64,000 nt of DNA from Jackrogersella multiformis (taxonomy: Eukaryota > Ascomycota > Sordariomycetes > Xylariales > Hypoxylaceae). The DNA is taken from positions 2,852,001 to 2,916,000 of the forward strand of contig CADCXD010000009.1 of assembly GCA_902806575.1 (NCBI GenBank), read 5' to 3'. Every line of letters begins with the position of its first letter. Within the stretch, counting starts at the first letter, position 1. The position numbers were made by a program, and so were the translations under genes. Below are positions 1-10,154 of the stretch, one piece after another. The notes beneath the pieces were generated by a model that was not told the origin of the DNA, did no database searches, and saw nothing but the letters and a program-made list of their open reading frames with translations.

Positions 1-404
1 CGCAGATGCAGATCACGCACCAGCGGGAGGTGTTCGGGGTCAAGGAGATCATCACCAGCCCGGCGGTGCTCGAGAGCACGTGCCTGGTGCTCGCGTACGG
101 CGTCGACGTGTTCGGGACCAGGGTCGCGCCCAGCCTCGCGTTCGACGTCCTGGGCAAGGGCTTCAACAAGCTGGCGCTGGTGGGCACCGTCGTGGCGCTC
201 GTGCTGGGGGTCGGCGTGCTTAGGCCCATGGTGAGTTGTTCTTTTTTTTTTCGTTACTTTGCTGTGCTGGTTATACGTAAAGTTGGAGGGGGGAAGGGGA
301 GAGGGGAAGGATGAGAAGTGAGAATGGGGCTAGATTGAGAGAGATTTACTAACAGCTGCGTATAGGTCCGCAAGAAGCAGATCGACGCCCGGTGGATGTC
401 GTAG
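1..404 (+). CDS. EMC1: ER membrane protein complex subunit 1, C-terminal end (partial)
   Basis: This is the 3' end of a gene that enters from the left edge. EMC1 is the largest subunit of the ER membrane complex, which inserts tail-anchored and polytopic proteins into the ER membrane. Exon A runs to 230 (frame from base 3), an intron occupies 231-365 (GTGAGT..TATAG), and exon B at 366-404 encodes the last 12 residues and a TAG stop. About 88 residues are visible. They contain the conserved EMC1 C-terminal block (LAYGVDVFGTRVAPSLAFDV), then one hydrophobic helix (LVGTVVALVLGVGVL), then a short basic tail (RKKQIDARW) that would be cytosolic. Known family members end the same way, with a single transmembrane segment and a basic tail. 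The N-terminal beta-propellers lie outside the window. Family assignment is from remembered family sequence and is quite sure. Confidence 0.85.
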
Positions 405-1831
405 ATGAGCTGATAGGCGTGCTTACGAAACGGAAACGAAAGGTCGTAAGGGGGTTACATGCGGAAAGGTGACTGACTGAACGAGTGGTAATCAAATGAA
501 TGGTAACTAAACGAGAAAAAGGGGGAAAGGGGTAAGCCGGGACGAAGAGGGAAGAGAGGAATAGACATGAATGAATTGGGGTCATGAGGGCGGATTGTAT
601 ATTAATTTCCGTAGGGGCGGTGGTGCTAGGAGTGTTACGAATTGGAAGAGTGTCACTTCGCTCGTGGGTGGTGTCGAATATATTTTTCATGTTAGTTTAT
701 GAGCGGTTCTTGGTGCCATGTGTTATATACCTGTGTGTCCGTGTGTGTATGCGATGACCTTAGCTTCTGTTATAAGCGTCAGTCTCTTGCGATGCTCACC
801 TCTTAGGCCGCATAGGCTCGAAGATTGTCCATATACCTACCTAGGTAGGTAATCATCACAACTTTCTATGCCAGCATAAATTCAGGTTAAGTATACTAAT
901 TATAAACAGATAGAAAAGGTACGAGTACCTAGGCAAATAATGGTTTTGAACAGCCGTAAGGAAGAGGTACCGACCTGGATAAATGCCAAAGACGAAAGCA
1001 AGAATGCCGTCGCATGACTTTAGTACTATTCTCATTCTGGTACGGTAAAAACCTATAAAGGTTGTTGCTCCTCGGCTTCTTCCTCTCTCCCTCCCTCCCT
1101 CAAAACCTCTTCTTGTTTAAAACGAAGCTTAGTAATATAACACTCTCTGAGCTTGTTGTCCGCGCCAATGCCACCGTTGGTGTTTCGATGCTGAACTAAT
1201 GAGTTTATGTACCTCTAGGTGTATCGGCAATGGGTATACCATAGAGCAGATAATATCCGTGCCGATAGACGATTTGTGTTTGCGTGTTCTATGTGGCCTC
1301 AAGAGGTAGGAATAGAGGGATGGGGTTAATGAAAGTGGTTTCACTTCATCTTTACAGTACGCTTTTATCTCTTCCCTCTTAAAGGTTACCTGTAGCTTAC
1401 GCCGTATGTAAACTTACTTGCCTACCTCCCTAGGCATAGAGAAGTAGATATCTAAATATCCTCTACTGTTCTTACGCCACCTAAGTATCTACGTAGTAAT
1501 AAAAGTACAAAATTCTGAGAGGAGACGACTCGGTTATACCTTTATAATGACTTATGTTTTAAAATAGAATTTTAACCCCCTTTAACTCATCCGGCTTAGA
1601 ATCATAGTATCAAATCACATAACATTGTGGGCCGATACTTGAATTGTTCTTTATTCATCTTCTCCATCCTCGTTTCCTATCTTCTCTGTATTTTCTATCG
1701 TAACACCTCTCCATCTCCATCTCTAGTCATATCTCTTAGTTCGCAAAACACCAAGTGCTAAATACGACTATTAATCAATCCCTAGTCCCTCACCCTAATC
1801 CCTTGCCCGTATCAACCATCCACCCTCACAC
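405..1831. other. Intergenic region between EMC1 and AspRS 3' ends
   Basis: 1.4 kb between two convergent genes. It is moderately AT-rich with pyrimidine-rich stretches, for example a TCCCTCCC run near 1085-1100. It contains TACCTAGGTA near 838 and further CCTAGG cores at 928 and 1429. Small open frames on the minus strand (349-690, 1129-1344) have no recognisable features. I see no gene here. Confidence 0.6.
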
Positions 1832-3612
1832 CTAAGGTGTCAGCCTCTTCGGCGTGCGGGGGTAATAGCTGGTCAGATGCACGCTGGGCAGGTTCAAGTA
1901 CCAGGCGACGACGCGGTCGAGCCCGATGCCGCCGCCGCCGTGCGGCGGGACGCCGGCGGAGCGGAAGACGTCGACGTACTCCTTGATGCCGGAGCTGGCG
2001 GGGTCGATGCCCTTCTTGCGGAGGCGGGCCTCGAGCAGGTCGGGGACGTGGATGCGCTGGCCGCCGGACAGGATCTCCTGGCCGCGCATGAAGAAGTCGT
2101 AGGCGTTGGTGACCTTGGGGTTCTCGGGGTCCTCGATGGTGTAGAAGGGGCGCGCGCCCTCGGGGAACTTGTCCAGCACGTAGAAGTCGGTGGCGAACTT
2201 CTTGCGCACGAGCGCGCCGAGCGCCTTCTCCTGCGGCGTGCTCATGTCCTCGTCGTCCGACACGCCGCGGAACTCCTCGGGGCCTTCCTCCCGCAGCAGC
2301 CTCTGGCCCTCGGCGAAGGTGAGCCGCACCTCCTTGCCGGGCTCCGGCAGGAGGAAGTCGTCGGCGGGGTAGATGGACCGGATCAGGTCGATCTGCTCTT
2401 TGCAGCGCTCCTGCAGGCCGCGGAAGATGTACAGCATGACGCCTTCGATCATGTGCAGGACTTCGTGGTAGTGGTCTTCGATCTCCATTTCTAGATCGAG
2501 ACCGGTGAACTGCGAGGTATTGTTAGTTATATGTATTGATATAGATCCTATGACCGAGAATAGCCTACCTCGGTCATGTGCCGCGGCGTGTTGCTGTTCT
2601 CTGCTCTGAAAACAGGTCCGATGCAGTAGACGCGCTTTCGGCCACCGGCAATCTCGAACTGCTTGTAGAACTGTGGCGATTGGGCGAGGTACGCCTGCTT
2701 GTCGAAGTACGGTAACGAGAATACATTGGAGCCGCCCTCGGAAGCGGCGCCGATCAGACAGGGGGCTTCGAACTGGACGAAGTCTTTGGACTCGAGGTAT
2801 TCGCTGAACAGCTTGCGTACGGTCATTCGCACGTCGGCGATGGCCTGTTGGACGGGTGCTCGCTTGTGCATAGCCGGGTTGTTGAGATGCGTGGACAAGC
2901 TTGCCGAGGGTGCGGCGGCCGAGTCGGCGATAGAAAGGTTCTCGACGCCCTCGGTCGGGGCTTGAGGGTCCTCATCTTCGAAGCTAGCTATGGCTCGGTT
3001 CGCGGCATTGAGACTCATAGGAAGGACCTCGGGGCCAGCAGAAATCAGATAGACCTTAGTTGGGTGTAGCTCGTAGTCGCTAACACGGCAGCTCTTGACG
3101 GGCTCGAGAGGCTTCTGGACTGTAGCTTCGACCAGAACATAGCTTTCTAATCTCAGTGCCCCGACCCATTTAACCATTTGTTTGCTGACTGGTTTTCCCT
3201 CGGCGCTGGCAGACACAACTCCTTGTATAGTCCAGTTGCGCTCTTCTCGCAGCTCGACGAAGGCCATCTTTGCGCCTTGCATGCGGGCATTTTGAATCCA
3301 TGCTCGTAGCTTCACAGTCTTTCCAACATGCTCGTCGCCTAGGTGTTTTAGTTGCACCTTGTCGGCGGCGACTCGAATGGTATGGTTGATGTCGCCGTAG
3401 TTGTCCTTGGCGAGATCCTCGTTTCCGCCCGAAGCAGCTTTCTGAGCAGCGGCGGCGGCCTCTCGCTCTGCAGCCTTTCTCGCTTTCTCTGCTTCCTTCT
3501 TGGCCTTAGCTTCGGCCTTCTTCGCGCCCTTCTTGGACTGGGCGGGACCTTCGTCTTCAGCCGGCGGAGCAGCACCCGAAGCTTGGGCTGGGTCGACTGG
3601 AGCTTCAGACAT
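1832..3612 (-). CDS. DPS1: Cytosolic aspartyl-tRNA synthetase
   Basis: Class IIb aminoacyl-tRNA synthetase that charges tRNA-Asp in the cytosol. Two exons, complement(1832-2509, 2569-3612), are separated by a 59-bp intron (GTAGGC..CGCAG) that falls exactly between MTE and FTGLDLEM of motif 2. The product is 573 aa. In order: a lysine/alanine-rich N-terminal helix (about residues 20-65) typical of eukaryotic AspRS, which binds tRNA non-specifically; an OB-fold anticodon-binding domain (about 75-180); then the class II catalytic core with motif 2 (FRAENSNTPRHMTE), the RPFYT block, an ILSGGQRIH segment and motif 3 (GGGIGLDR) near the C-terminus PKRLTP. Compared with yeast and human enzymes as I remember them, motif 2 has NTPRH for NTHRH and motif 3 has GLDR for GLER. 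I believe these are Pezizomycotina-type variants. Third codon positions are almost all G/C in the 3' exon but mixed in the 5' exon. It is divergent from CMS1 across 515 bp. Confidence 0.95.
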
Positions 3613-4127
3613 GATGTGATGATGTGAGTGTTTTCTGTGGGGAAGAAAAGGGAATTGAAGTAGAATTAACTCGATTGGAAGGAAGTTCAGGAAATAATAA
3701 TTAGAGAAATTACCCGAGAGTACCCCCTTTTATATCGTCGGTCCGAGGCGCAACATACGATAGAGAGGTGATAAGAGGTGATAAAATAAATATAGAAGTT
3801 GTGACTCTTCCCGGTCAACGTGTGACGCGGGGCAATTTTCAACCTTCGAACTTTCCCGGCGGGATGCGGCGTGCGGCATGGTGGGGTAATTTTCTTTTCT
3901 TGGATTACCTAATTAGCATCTGGATAGATGAATATTCTACTTACCTAATCTTACCTACAAGCTAGATCGTAACCGTTAACTGAATTTTTATCTTAATCTT
4001 TCTTTTCATCTTACTTTAGGGACTTTCATATCACCATAGGTACTATCTCATTTCATAACCAACTAATTCAAAGTGACACCGCTATACAACCACCAAATAC
4101 CTCAAAACTTACAATCTAGACACCAAA
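3613..4127. promoter_or_regulatory. Shared divergent promoter region, AspRS / CMS1
   Basis: 515 bp between two divergent start codons, so it must hold both core promoters. AT-rich patches at 3660-3760 and 3960-4090 flank a more GC-rich centre. No specific factor site is assigned. Confidence 0.5.
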
Positions 4128-5199
4128 ATGTCTGAAGGACAATTAGTAAAGAAAAGACCCGCAGCCTCGAAGGCCAAATCCAAGAAGCGCCGTCCGGATG
4201 ATGAGAGCGGTCCACGGAAACGAAGAAAGCCAACAGCTTATGAGGAAGACGAGGAGTACCTCGACTTAGATGCCGGGGTGAACAAGAAGATTTCTCTAGT
4301 CGACAGCCTATTGCTCGCCGACCACCTAGCCAAGAAGATCAGGAGATTCGGAACAGAGTTAACCCCCGTCGAGCTCAGCCAGCTGGACATATCACGTATG
4401 GTCTCACTATTCCGTAGTATCAGATAGATAAGCTAACACGCAGATAAGCAAGCTACATCACAGACACCACGTCCTTCCAAAAGACGCGGACATTGGAGAA
4501 TCTACCAGACTTCTTGGATCAATTCGCGGACCCAAAGGAGCTCGGCCAAGCGCCGAAGGAGAAAGGCTCGCCTCACACCCTCATCGTGACCGGTGCCGGT
4601 CTAAGAGCCGCGGATCTCGTCAGGTGCGGCTTTTTCCCTTGTTGCCCCTTATAATCAGTATGGTGCTAACGAAATATAGATCTGTCCGAAAATACCAGAC
4701 AAAAAACAACGCAATTGCGAAGCTAGTATGAGATATCATCATTTTCATTAACAGGGGTTTCCATCTAACAACCCTCTAGTTCGCTAAACACATCAAAATT
4801 GAGGAAAGCGTACAATTCCTCGAAAAGCACCGCACAGGCATCGCAGTAGGCACACCCATGCGCCTCTCCGACTTAGTCGACAATTGTACGTCTTTCCCTG
4901 CTCTATTTAAATCTCTTCCCCTTCCCCTTCCCCTTATCCCCTTCTCATTATCTACCTTCTCTCTCATCCTCTATACCCGTCTCGTTTCCTTATACCAAAA
5001 GTCTAATAATCCAACAGCCGCTCTAAAACTAGGCAATTTAAAACGCCTAGTCATCGACGCCTCGCACATCGACCAGAAGAAGCGCGGCATCATGGATATG
5101 AAGGAGACTATGCTACCGCTAGCTCGCTGGTTAGCGCGGCACGAGTTCAAAGAGCGGTACGCCGATCCCGAGAACGGTCTGCAGTTGCTGTTCTACTGA
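4128..5199 (+). CDS. CMS1: Cms1-type 90S pre-ribosome (U3 snoRNP) associated protein
   Basis: Nucleolar protein of the Cms1 family, found in the U3-containing 90S pre-ribosome in early 18S rRNA processing. Five exons reconstruct cleanly: 4128-4395, 4449-4623, 4680-4725, 4780-4885 and 5018-5199, giving 258 aa. The N-terminus is strongly basic with nuclear-localisation-like clusters (KSKKRR, RKRRK) followed by an acidic patch (EEDEEYLDLD). The C-terminal two thirds hold the family core: TTSFQKTRTLENLPDFLDQF, TLIVTGAGLRAADLVR, AVGTPMRLSDLVDN and LVIDASHIDQKKRGIMDMKE. The core resembles half of a RecA-like helicase fold without catalytic motifs. The first acceptor was placed at 4448, because only that choice restores the conserved SYITDTTSF run. 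All introns are 53-132 bp with good GT/AG sites. It is convergent with the CFEM gene. Confidence 0.9.
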
Positions 5200-5655
5200 G
5201 AATGGAAGTATGGGTGGTATTACAGTCGATCGTGATGTTTAGCTCGACGATTGAACCTACGTAGGGAAGTAATCTAGGTTATGGGACTACTGTGGGGGAT
5301 GATACTCCTATTTGGGAATGTACGGAGACAATCATATATGATACCCAGCAAATTGATGAATTACCGAATTTTACCTTTTGGCATCCCGATTGTGTGCTGT
5401 TCTAAAAGGGGCTCTTCACCACATCCTAGCAAAAATAAGATGCGTAAATATGCTTACCCTACGCCCTTAAGATATTAACAATCTAGGATATGGGTGAATC
5501 GATCTTGTTTTTTTAATAGTATAGACAGATACAAGCATGATTAACTTTATACGGGTGATAATCCACACCTTATTAACATTCGTCCTCGTCCTTTAACAGT
5601 GAATCTTCCATATCCACGTCATAAGCAAATCTACAATGGTAATACTCGTCTAGCT
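5200..5655. other. Intergenic region, convergent 3' ends of CMS1 and CFEM gene
   Basis: 456 bp, AT-rich, with no coding signal I trust. An open frame at 5281-5478 (+) lacks family features. Both flanking genes should terminate here. Confidence 0.5.
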
Positions 5656-6460
5656 CTAGTAGCCGTTCATCCAGTAGTCTAGCATAAGAACTAACGAGAT
5701 CCACACAACCAGCCCGAAGAATGACGGCTTCGACCGAGCACTCTCCGAGACGGGAATCACCCATGGCCGGCTGGCCGAGGTGGTAGTTACTTCTGCCCCC
5801 TGAGATGTCTCAAGGAGTGCAGGTGTCGGAGAGTATGTGATGGGGGAGTAAGAAACCGTGATGAAGTCCGTAACCGTAGTAGTGATGGTTGTTGTTTGCC
5901 CGAAACCCGCGACGCTCTCTTGTCGTAACTGGAGACCAGGAACATCCGCCACTTCTCGGCCGGACAGGTAGTCCTCTTCACGAGACTGTAAGAGCTCGTT
6001 GTCGACTGCGCCAGGAGCCACCATGTAAATTTCAGCACCAAGGCTCATACAAAGCGATATGGAATGGCTGAGAGCCGGGCCATAATTGTTCGAGTCGCAT
6101 TGAGAATATAGGCACTGGAAGAGAGACTGTATATAGAACAGAGTTAGATAACCCAGCCAAGAATGATTGTCTGCTAAGAGGGTGGGTGGAGACCTTTTGG
6201 TAGTCTTTCTCGTTGCAGAGACATCTCGTATCGAGGCACTGCGTCACAAACATACTGTCGACCATACAACGAGAGGCGCAACCTTGAAGATTTGTTAGTA
6301 GAGGTTCAAACAAGTCACGAAGAGACTCGAGAGACTCGAGAGTGAACTCACTGGGAGGTCCGGAAGGCGGTTCAGCAATCGTACTATTGTTCATGCCGAC
6401 GGCAAGTTGCAACAGGTTCGCGAAGAAAGCCCGCGCAAGCAGGATCCTGGTCGACTTCAT
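5656..6460 (-). CDS. Secreted CFEM-domain protein, probably GPI-anchored
   Basis: Two exons, complement(5656-6126, 6194-6460), are joined across a 67-bp intron (GTCTCC..TACAG). The product is 245 aa. Residues 1-22 form a signal peptide (MKSTRILLARAFFANLLQLA). Residues about 55-120 are a CFEM module with exactly eight cysteines at 61, 65, 75, 80, 82, 94, 99 and 115, including the characteristic C-x-C pair (RCLC) preceded by Asp77. A Thr/Ser-rich segment follows (TTTITTTVTDF, TTTSAS), suited to O-glycosylation. The C-terminus is a hydrophobic stretch (FFGLVVWISLVLMLDYW) as in GPI-attachment signals. CFEM proteins are fungus-specific surface or secreted proteins, with known roles in haem/iron capture, adhesion or host interaction. 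Which role applies here cannot be told from sequence. The NST tripeptide near residue 25 is a possible N-glycosylation site. Confidence 0.85.
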
Positions 6461-8261
6461 CTGGTCTTGATAGAGGCACGTGTTCGAAATAAAATCGAGA
6501 AGAGAATGAGTTGTTCGTATCGTGTATTTCCGTGTCTTGTTTTATGGGTTTTCTGCTTTTTCTAGATTCCATAAATCTGCAAAGCGAATGATTGAAGAGT
6601 GTAAGGATGATCACCAAAAAGATCAATCCCAATAAAACGAATGTTGATGTTTGGCAATCCAAAAAAACGAGGGTGATGTATCGAAGGATCTGATGTTTGT
6701 TGTAGAGTGGAAAGTAGACGAGGGGACAAGGAATCTCGAGGTTGGATGGAATAGTCTTCAGTCTAATTATTCAAGGAGGAATATCCTACTTTTACTATTA
6801 CGCATTGTGCCTGCACAAATATAAGCTTTTTAAACTACAGGGAGAACCATTGTCACCATATACCATAATAGATGCTAACCTAGCAGGTACGGTGGTATAT
6901 ACTAGCTCATCGTTACTTTCTGTTTAGCAAACAGGTACCTATCAACGCCATACCTTAGGTACCTAAGTAGGTACATACCCAGAGGGAGGGTACCTCGCTA
7001 AGATCCAACTTACGTATCGACTTCACTTTAGGTAAACCACGATAAGGAAGGTAATAGTAAATAGGGGGCTTTATGCATTGCAAAGCATCACTTATAAGGT
7101 CGTAAATAATTTTATTTTTAAGCACACGGGCATGTAAGAATGTTACTATCCAGTACCATCGTGACTAGCTGGCAGAAAACATTAAGGTGACGGACAACCC
7201 TTAACACCCCCCTTTACATACGTACCTGGGCACATAGGTACCTAGGTAGGTTACGAACATCAGGTATGATCTTACATGGCATGCGTAAGGTTAAGCTGAT
7301 AATAGCGTGACTCTAGGTAAATAGGGTACAAGTAAAGATTATAGGTACCTACCTGGGTACCTAGGTAAGTATCCGGGCAGGGGGTGACGCGAATCAGGAC
7401 GAACAGCGTTGTAGGATATATAGCAAAATAAAAAGTTAGAATGTCACGGGTGAACGAGAAGAGGGTGGTGGCCAGAGATGCGGTGGCGGAGTGGTGAAGG
7501 ACATAGCCACTGACCATAACTACGCGGAAATGCCCCCTTACTCTTCCATTACTGAACAATAGTAGGTACGTCGCGGAGGCTACCAGTTCGAGCCACACCA
7601 GTTTCCGTTTTCACGGGCTCTCGTGGGTTCGGACAGCCATTTTTTTTCTTTTTACTATGATTTAATATTATTAGATGATACCCCTTTTTTCCATTTTTTA
7701 ATAAAAGGTAACCACGTTAGTCATTTCCTTCGGCCTTTACATATTTTTGCATTTTAAGCTTACATTTCGAACTTTGGTTTATATTAGCTATCCAATTATT
7801 ATTTAATTTTGATTATTCTTGTGAATATTTCCTCAGCCTATCATATAATACTAAAACTATCCAGACAACCATTCTAGCTAGATTTATGCCACCTTTTAAG
7901 GGCGGATCTGACGTGGTGGTACTGAGAGAAAGAATTATATTTGAACCATCAAACACTAAAAATATCTGCTTAAATGGGTGGTTATAGCACGGGGATGGAT
8001 GATGCCCGGAATGGAGATCATAAAATACAGAAAATATCGAATATGGGCTTGAAGTGTAAGAATGTATTAAGCGTGGACTACCTTGCTTCCCAAACACAAC
8101 TCTTTAACCTATCCTATATTTTCATTAGCAGGTAAGTATGGGATGAGTATAAAAGTGTAGCTAGCTTACATGTTATCATATAAAATTGGTAGCTAAGGTC
8201 AACAAACAGAAATAATTATATCATCCAGAGTTTGTCCCTTCTTAATATCCATCAGAACGCC
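6461..8261. other. Long intergenic region upstream of CFEM gene and NOP6 (left part)
   Basis: 1.8 kb without a supportable gene. It carries two TACCTAGGTA palindromes (near 7239 and 7359), other TAGGTACCT-type fragments (6946-6975, 7343-7350) and homopolymer T tracts (7640-7710). Minus-strand frames at 7272-7598 and 7813-8097 are short, AT-rich and featureless. The part next to 6460 is the likely promoter of the CFEM gene. Confidence 0.5.
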
Positions 8262-8668
8262 TTAAGTGACTGTGTCCCACAGGAATCAAACCTTTCATAC
8301 TTTAGGTAGGTAGCATAGGAAAACATATAATATATATCCTTAAGAAATCTAAGTACTTTCTCTTTCCTTACTTAAACTAGTACCCATACTATTCCCTATG
8401 CATTTCTTCCCATACATTACTCCCTATCACGATATATATATATATGAGCCTTAAAGCAACCTTATTCAAATGGATCTCATATAAGCATGGCATTTATTTC
8501 TAACGGAGGTCGGAAAGGACGACAATAAGATCGATAATAAGGTCGACAGCGAGGTTTATGATAGCTGAAAAAGAGGTAGATAAATATCTAAAGGACTTAC
8601 AATTTACATTTAATATCCACTACTCTTATGCCATGAAAGGTTTAGTTCCTGTAGACACAGTCACTTTA
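8262..8668. mobile_element. MITE-like element with terminal inverted repeats and TTA target duplication
   Basis: A 401-bp non-coding element (8265-8665) is bounded by inverted repeats. The left arm 8265-8298 begins AGTGACTGTGTCCCACAGGA. The right arm, read on the minus strand from 8665 to 8633, begins AGTGACTGTGTCTACAGGAA. The arms are 34 and 33 nt and differ by a few substitutions and one indel. TTA lies immediately outside both ends (8262-8264 and 8666-8668), as expected for a 3-bp target-site duplication. PIF/Harbinger-type (Tourist) MITEs have TTA/TAA duplications, so that superfamily is the best guess. The interior is AT-rich with a short (AT)n run near 8438 and no open frame. No second copy was seen in the window. 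Confidence 0.7.
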
Positions 8669-9074
8669 GTCGTTTCCATATCCATTAAGGGGTAGCAGGA
8701 AGTCCTTCCTGTTAGCAGTAATATGCATCTAAGGAAGTGATTACGTTAAGCCAGTGCGTCAACGCATTTACGTGAATACCTTAGGTGCCTAGGGACCCAC
8801 CCGCCCTGCCACTAGTGGCAGCCCCACACGGTCAGAAGAAGCGGCCGCATTGGGCCCCGCTAAAATTTTCTGTCTTGATTGTGCTTGCTATTTTGATTTA
8901 TTCCAATCTTCAAACTTTTAGAGCTCAATACATCAACCCACCACTTGTCAACATAGACCTTTTTTTTTTCTAGAAAAGAGAAAAAAAGTATCGAAACATA
9001 CATTCTATTCTACTTAACTACTATTCTCTCTTCTGCACTTCTGACATTTTCAACCCTCCAATTCCCCGCTCAAG
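8669..9074. promoter_or_regulatory. NOP6 upstream region
   Basis: 406 bp between the MITE-like element and the NOP6 start. It includes a short GC-rich patch with adjacent NotI/ApaI-type palindromes (8842-8862) and a T-rich/A-rich stretch at 8960-8988 shortly before the start codon. No specific binding site is assigned. Confidence 0.4.
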
Positions 9075-10154
9075 ATGGTAGAACACAAGACATCATCCAA
9101 GAAGCGCAAGTCGCAAGACGAGCCCACGGCCAGCGCCGCCGTTCTGGGCGACGGCGACGGCACGAGCAAGAAGCGGAGACGTGTAAGCGACGCCGACGAG
9201 GGTTCCCCCAGAGTCGAGAAGAAGAGCAAGAAGGACAGGAAAGACAAGGATAAGAAGGACAAAAAGGACAAGAAGAGCAAGAAGTCCTCCTCCAAGAAGG
9301 ACAAAAGCTCCAAGCGCAACTCCTCTGCCGCCGAGGAAGACGTAGCGCCAACCGAGCTAGCCGCCGCAGAGGACGCAGCCGTCGATGCCGACGGCCCTTC
9401 CCATGACTCTCCCGTCGCTCAGACCCCCTCTGCACCCGCAGACGGCGAGGACGAAGGCGCAAAGCCGTTCAAGAAGAGCAAGAAGGAGAAGAAGACCAAA
9501 AAGGACAAGAAGAAGTCCTCGAGGCCCTCAACCGACGAGCCCTCCACCAACGGCACCGCTCAGAACGAGGAACCATCCACCATCACCACCACCGCCGCCG
9601 CCGAAGAGGAAGAAGACGACGGAGAAGCCGGCAGCAAGAAAGCGCTGCGCTTCATCGTCTTCGTCGGCAACCTGCCCTACAGCGCGACGGCGGCGCAGAT
9701 AACAGCGCACTTCTCGTCGGTGCACCCGACGTCGGTGCGGCTGCTGCACGACCCGCACACCAAGAAGTCGCGGGGCGTGGCCTTCGTGGAGTTCGCGCGG
9801 TATGACCACATGAAGTCGTGCCTGAAGACGCTGCACCACAGCACCTTCACGTGCCCCGGCGGCCCCGGCGGCAAGACCAACGGCGGCAAGCCCGTCCCCG
9901 AGCAGCGCAAGATCAACGTCGAGCTGACGGCCGGCGGCGGCGGCAACACCGCCCACCGCAAGGAGAAGATCCGCGCCAAGAACGAGAAGCTGAACGACCA
10001 GCGCGCGCGCCGCGTCGAGGCCGAGATCGAGGCCAAGGCCGAGAAGGAGAGGGAGAAGGCTGCGAAGGGCCCGCAGGTGGAGAAGAAGGCTGGCGGCGGC
10101 ATCGACGAGAACGCCATACATCCGAGTCGTCGGGGGAGGGTTCCTGGAGCTTGA
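9075..10154 (+). CDS. NOP6: Nop6-like nucleolar RNA-binding protein (single RRM)
   Basis: Single-exon gene, 359 aa. The first 190 residues are disordered: blocks of lysine (KKSKKDRKDKDKKDKKDKK) alternate with acidic and Ala/Ser-rich stretches, as in nucleolar proteins. One RRM spans about residues 192-285, with RNP2 (IVFVGNL, 194-200) and RNP1 (RGVAFVEF, 233-240), carrying a small Gly-rich insertion (PGGPGGKTNGG) before the last strand. The C-terminus is a charged helix (KEKIRAKNEKLNDQRARR) ending in a basic tail. This order of Lys-rich region, RRM and charged helix fits yeast Nop6, an rRNA-binding factor of early 40S biogenesis. From about 9640 onward the third codon positions become almost exclusively G/C. 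A different nucleolar RRM protein cannot be excluded. It is convergent with RAC1. Confidence 0.8.
   Translation: MVEHKTSSKKRKSQDEPTASAAVLGDGDGTSKKRRRVSDADEGSPRVEKKSKKDRKDKDKKDKKDKKSKKSSSKKDKSSKRNSSAAEEDVAPTELAAAEDAAVDADGPSHDSPVAQTPSAPADGEDEGAKPFKKSKKEKKTKKDKKKSSRPSTDEPSTNGTAQNEEPSTITTTAAAEEEEDDGEAGSKKALRFIVFVGNLPYSATAAQITAHFSSVHPTSVRLLHDPHTKKSRGVAFVEFARYDHMKSCLKTLHHSTFTCPGGPGGKTNGGKPVPEQRKINVELTAGGGGNTAHRKEKIRAKNEKLNDQRARRVEAEIEAKAEKEREKAAKGPQVEKKAGGGIDENAIHPSRRGRVPGA

Noticed and set aside
1877..2494. 205-codon plus-strand open frame
   Set aside because: Antisense shadow of the GC-rich AspRS 3' exon; the minus strand has the catalytic motifs.
8281..8300. Minus-strand GGTTTGATTCC, resembling a tRNA T-loop
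   Set aside because: No acceptor or anticodon stem can be built around it; it is part of the MITE inverted repeat.
9528..10121. 197-codon minus-strand open frame
   Set aside because: Antisense shadow of NOP6, created by G/C third positions; the RRM motifs are on the plus strand.
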